Positions 8,161-10,000 of a stretch of 10,000 nucleotides of DNA are shown here, in pieces; within the stretch, counting starts at the first letter, position 1; every line of letters starts with the position of its first letter. Made by a program: the position numbers and the translations under genes. Source of the stretch: Actinidia chinensis (Eukaryota; Streptophyta; Magnoliopsida; Ericales; Actinidiaceae); the NCBI GenBank assembly GCA_009663005.1, contig CM018906.1:24108236-24118235 (forward strand). The letters run 5' to 3'. The notes under the pieces were generated by a model. The model saw only the letters and a program-made list of their open reading frames with translations, was not told where the DNA came from and made no database searches.

Positions 8161-8276
8161 GGGTGCAGGAGCCCCACCCACGAATCCGGTGGGTGCAACG
8201 GACCCAGAATCCGTTGGGGGTGCACGGAGCCCACAAATCTCGGTATGGGTGCACGGAGCCCATGAAATCCGCAGAG
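8161..8276 (+). repeat. LTR minisatellite, four ~29-base units
   Basis: Units lie at 8161-8190, 8191-8217, 8218-8246 and 8247-8276. Each starts GGGTGCA, most continue CGGAGCCCA, and they end near AATCCG. The units differ from one another at several positions. The first LTR has only two units here (942-1000), so the array has expanded or contracted by two units, about 57 bases. This GC-rich repeat also accounts for the chance open frames on both strands around 8132-8371. Confidence 0.88.
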
Positions 8277-8974
8277 TGATACTTCCTAATAAATTGATGA
8301 GTATTTTTATAAAATATCGGTTTTGGTGGTTTCGGACCAATTTGATGTATTTGCAAAAATATGGTTTTCAATATTCAAAACAAGAAATTTGGGAATTGTT
8401 TGTATTTTTTATGAGAATTTTAAACTTAATTTGGGACATTTGAACATAGTTTAGACATACGCACACGTTTTGGGTACTTAGTGGTGGAGTTAAAGTCTTT
8501 TGTTCATCCTATCTTACCCATTGGTTGTGTCCATCATTATACCTCACTCATTATGCATGTAATCATATTTATACATCTAGCGAAGTAGAATTGTTTTCCA
8601 CTGTGTTAGTGACCCAACCTAGAAATTTTCAGGACTCGGCATGGAGCATGAGATGGATGCTTGAGTGTGGTTGCATGACATTGGAGTTCATCGATATGAA
8701 GTTATTTTTCCATCTTTATCTTATAATTTTTGGAAAGATGGTTTTGTAACTTTTATTTATAAATTTTTGACTATTTGGTTTTGTACTAACCTTTAAACTT
8801 GCTACTTATGCATTTGAGTTATGGACGTTAGTGGATAGAACTTATTTACTCCAAATGGTGGTATTAATGTTTTTGTTGACGTTGACTATTCAAAGGATAG
8901 CTCATGAAATCTTGACTCTCGTCCTACATGGATTTTATTTACTTTTTGGTTATTAAATTTTAGGCGTGACAGAT

Positions 8975-8987
8975 TGTATCAGAAGCT
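8975..8987 (+). other. primer-binding site, second copy
   Basis: TTGTATCAGAAGC lies three bases after the LTR end, in register with 1717-1730. It keeps the C of the plant initiator-Met tRNA complement (TGGTATCAGAG) that the first copy lost, but lacks one G and has an extra A. Each copy thus preserves bases that the other has lost. Confidence 0.88.
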
Positions 8988-9263
8988 TTGGTTTCGAATA
9001 CTTAGGAACCGTGGGAAGACTTCGAGCCTGGGATTTCAACTTTGCATAAGTTTTCTCATAAAAATCATATTTTTTTTTTTTTCATTTATTGTGTGCTTGT
9101 GTGACATTTTTCTTTCTTGATCATAACAAAATATATTGTGACGCATTGCGTTAACAAGTAATAGTGTTGAGTTGTTGCCGTGTTGGGGTTGGCGTAGAGG
9201 CGTTGACCTCATTTTGAGAAATAGGAGGCGTCCTATTATCTTTCTTCTTTCTTATTAAGAACT

Positions 9264-10000
9264 ATGCCGCCGGAAGAGCTGTTAGAAAGTGGTACAAACC
9301 GCTAGGTTTGGGTTCAAAATGCTAGACATGGTAAGTACTGAGTTGCAAATGATGAAGGTAGTCACAACTGGAGAAATTTTGGGAATCAAAATGATCGCCT
9401 GAGCACATGTGGAGTCAAATCGGGATCCAACCACCACCAAACACACCCTTCTCAAAAACCGTCATTGCGGCACTTTTTATGACACACATTGCTCAAGTAG
9501 CCTAGAGCTAATACTTCGAACGGTGTATGGAAGTAGTAAGGGCATTCCGCAAGTTTGAATCCTCCTATGTTCGACGGGGTTAGTAGAGTGATTCTTTTGG
9601 TGGCCGACCATTGGTTTGTCGGAAATCCGCAACTTTTGATGTGCTAGATGTGACGGTGATGATGCCGTGAGAGTGAAAGCTCGTGGCGTGTCTAACTAAG
9701 TGGGGAGGCTAATGAGTGGTGGAAGTCATACTTGCATTAGGAAGCAATCGTGAGGGGATTGGTAGGAACTGCGGAAAAATGTGAATGAGCCGAACGTAAA
9801 AAGATAAACATGACTTGTGCCGATTTGAGTTCTATCTCCCTTGGAAGACCAATTATTTTCCAGAATCATTCAAGGGGCTGCTACGGAACAATTTTGGAGC
9901 GGTTAGAGGCCATGAGCCATACTGTGTCGGAGTATGCAATGAAATTTTTCAAGCCTTATCTCGCTTCGCGCCGGAAACTCGTGTCCACGAAGGAAAAGAA
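9264..10000 (+). pseudogene. gag: gag, second copy, frame-broken and truncated by window edge
   Basis: The ATG at 9264 matches the gag start of the first copy. The frame opens MPPEELLESGTNR and stops at 9303-9305. Beyond it the homology to gag continues without a long frame. TTCGACGGG and GTTAGTAG near 9570-9588 correspond to the FDGLVAD block, GGGGAGGCTAATGAGTGGTGG near 9702-9722 to the GEANEWW block, and GAGTATGCAATGAAATTT near 9930-9947 to the SEYAMKF block. No frame reaches 60 codons, so this copy is more broken than the first. The gag-like order and spacing are normal. Most differences from the first copy are one- or two-base indels. Confidence 0.82.

Larger units (their letters stand above)
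1..8971 (+). mobile_element. Ty3/gypsy chromovirus LTR retrotransposon, Tekay/Del-like, first unit
   Basis: This is a nearly complete LTR retrotransposon: LTR (1-1714, 5' end outside the window), internal region (1715-7058, 5344 bases) and LTR (7059-8971). The primer-binding site directly follows the first LTR and a polypurine tract directly precedes the second. Pol domains run protease, reverse transcriptase, RNase H, integrase, which is the Ty3/gypsy order; in copia elements integrase comes before reverse transcriptase. A chromodomain-like segment after integrase makes it a chromovirus, and its sequence resembles the Tekay/Del lineage. The internal length is typical of that lineage. All frames are broken, so it would be non-autonomous as written, though many breaks may be sequencing errors. 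The 5' boundary and target-site duplication are not visible. Superfamily is near certain; lineage is recalled from motif resemblance. Confidence 0.95.
7059..8971 (+). repeat. LTR, copy 2, complete and shared by two internal regions
   Basis: It begins TGCAGGACCC after the polypurine tract and ends TGACA three bases before a primer-binding site, 1913 bases in all. From 7234 on it aligns with 1-1714. It serves as the 3' LTR of the first unit and the 5' LTR of the second. It carries a 13-A run (7238-7250), a pyrimidine tract, a TAGGGTTT box and a four-unit minisatellite. The reading frames at 7211-7518 and 8132-8443 fall in this non-coding repeat and have no homologue in the first copy, so I do not call them genes. 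No clear TATA box common to both copies is seen. Confidence 0.95.
8972..10000 (+). mobile_element. second internal region of the same retrotransposon, cut by window end
   Basis: It starts directly at the end of the shared LTR and aligns with 1715-2715 over its full length: primer-binding site, leader, gag start, gag domain and Lys-rich segment. It is about 28 bases longer than the matching part of the first copy, through many small insertions. Nothing in the window shows how far it continues. Confidence 0.93.

Noticed and set aside
8132..8443. Gly/Ala/Pro-rich frames on both strands
   Set aside because: They read through the GC-rich minisatellite of the LTR, which opens frames on both strands. 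They are absent from the first LTR, which has fewer units.
8525..8749. 74-codon frame in the second LTR
   Set aside because: The aligned part of the first LTR (about 1260-1480) does not keep the frame. It is non-coding LTR sequence.
1..10000. A new defence, CRISPR-like or bacterial mobile system
   Set aside because: The repeats are LTRs and a minisatellite without spacers, and all recognised domains belong to one plant LTR retrotransposon family. Nothing indicates a prokaryotic system.

Overview
The window looks like repetitive DNA from a flowering-plant nuclear genome. It is filled from end to end by a Ty3/gypsy (Metaviridae) LTR retrotransposon, and I see no host gene, tRNA, rRNA, CRISPR array or bacterial-type feature. 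The plant assignment rests on the primer-binding site (a TGGTATCAGAG-type site complementary to plant initiator-Met tRNA), the domain order protease, reverse transcriptase, RNase H, integrase, chromodomain, and a chromodomain that resembles the Tekay/Del chromovirus lineage of plants.

Layout: 1-1714 is an LTR whose first ~175 bases lie outside the window. A primer-binding site follows at 1718-1730, a leader to about 2007, gag (about 2008-3240), protease (about 3430-3800), reverse transcriptase (about 3905-4640), RNase H (about 4650-5300), a linker (5300-5600), integrase (about 5600-6640) and chromodomain (about 6750-6915). A 3' untranslated stretch ends in a purine-rich polypurine tract (7046-7058). 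A second, complete LTR of 1913 bases spans 7059-8971. It is not followed by a target-site duplication or host DNA. It runs straight into a second primer-binding site and a second leader and gag (8972-10000, cut by the window edge). The order is therefore LTR, internal, LTR, internal, with the middle LTR shared: a tandem array rather than a simple insertion.

All coding domains can be recognised, but no reading frame survives for more than about 180 codons. Motifs of one domain lie in two or three different frames, and several catalytic positions are altered. The two copies of the LTR, leader and gag (1-2715 against 7234-10000) differ by many one- and two-base insertions and deletions spread evenly through coding and non-coding DNA, with many CpG sites retained. 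That pattern resembles uncorrected single-molecule long-read sequence at least as much as natural decay, so the frameshifts should not be taken as biological without checking. One difference is clearly larger than such noise: a ~29-base minisatellite in the LTR has two units in the first copy and four in the second.

If intact, gag would form the particle, protease would process the polyprotein, reverse transcriptase and RNase H would copy the RNA from the tRNA primer and the polypurine tract, and integrase with its C-terminal chromodomain would direct insertion into chromatin. I did not find a new type of biological system. The points most worth checking are the shared-LTR tandem structure, the minisatellite difference, the gene-like leader inside the LTR, and the sequence-quality signature.
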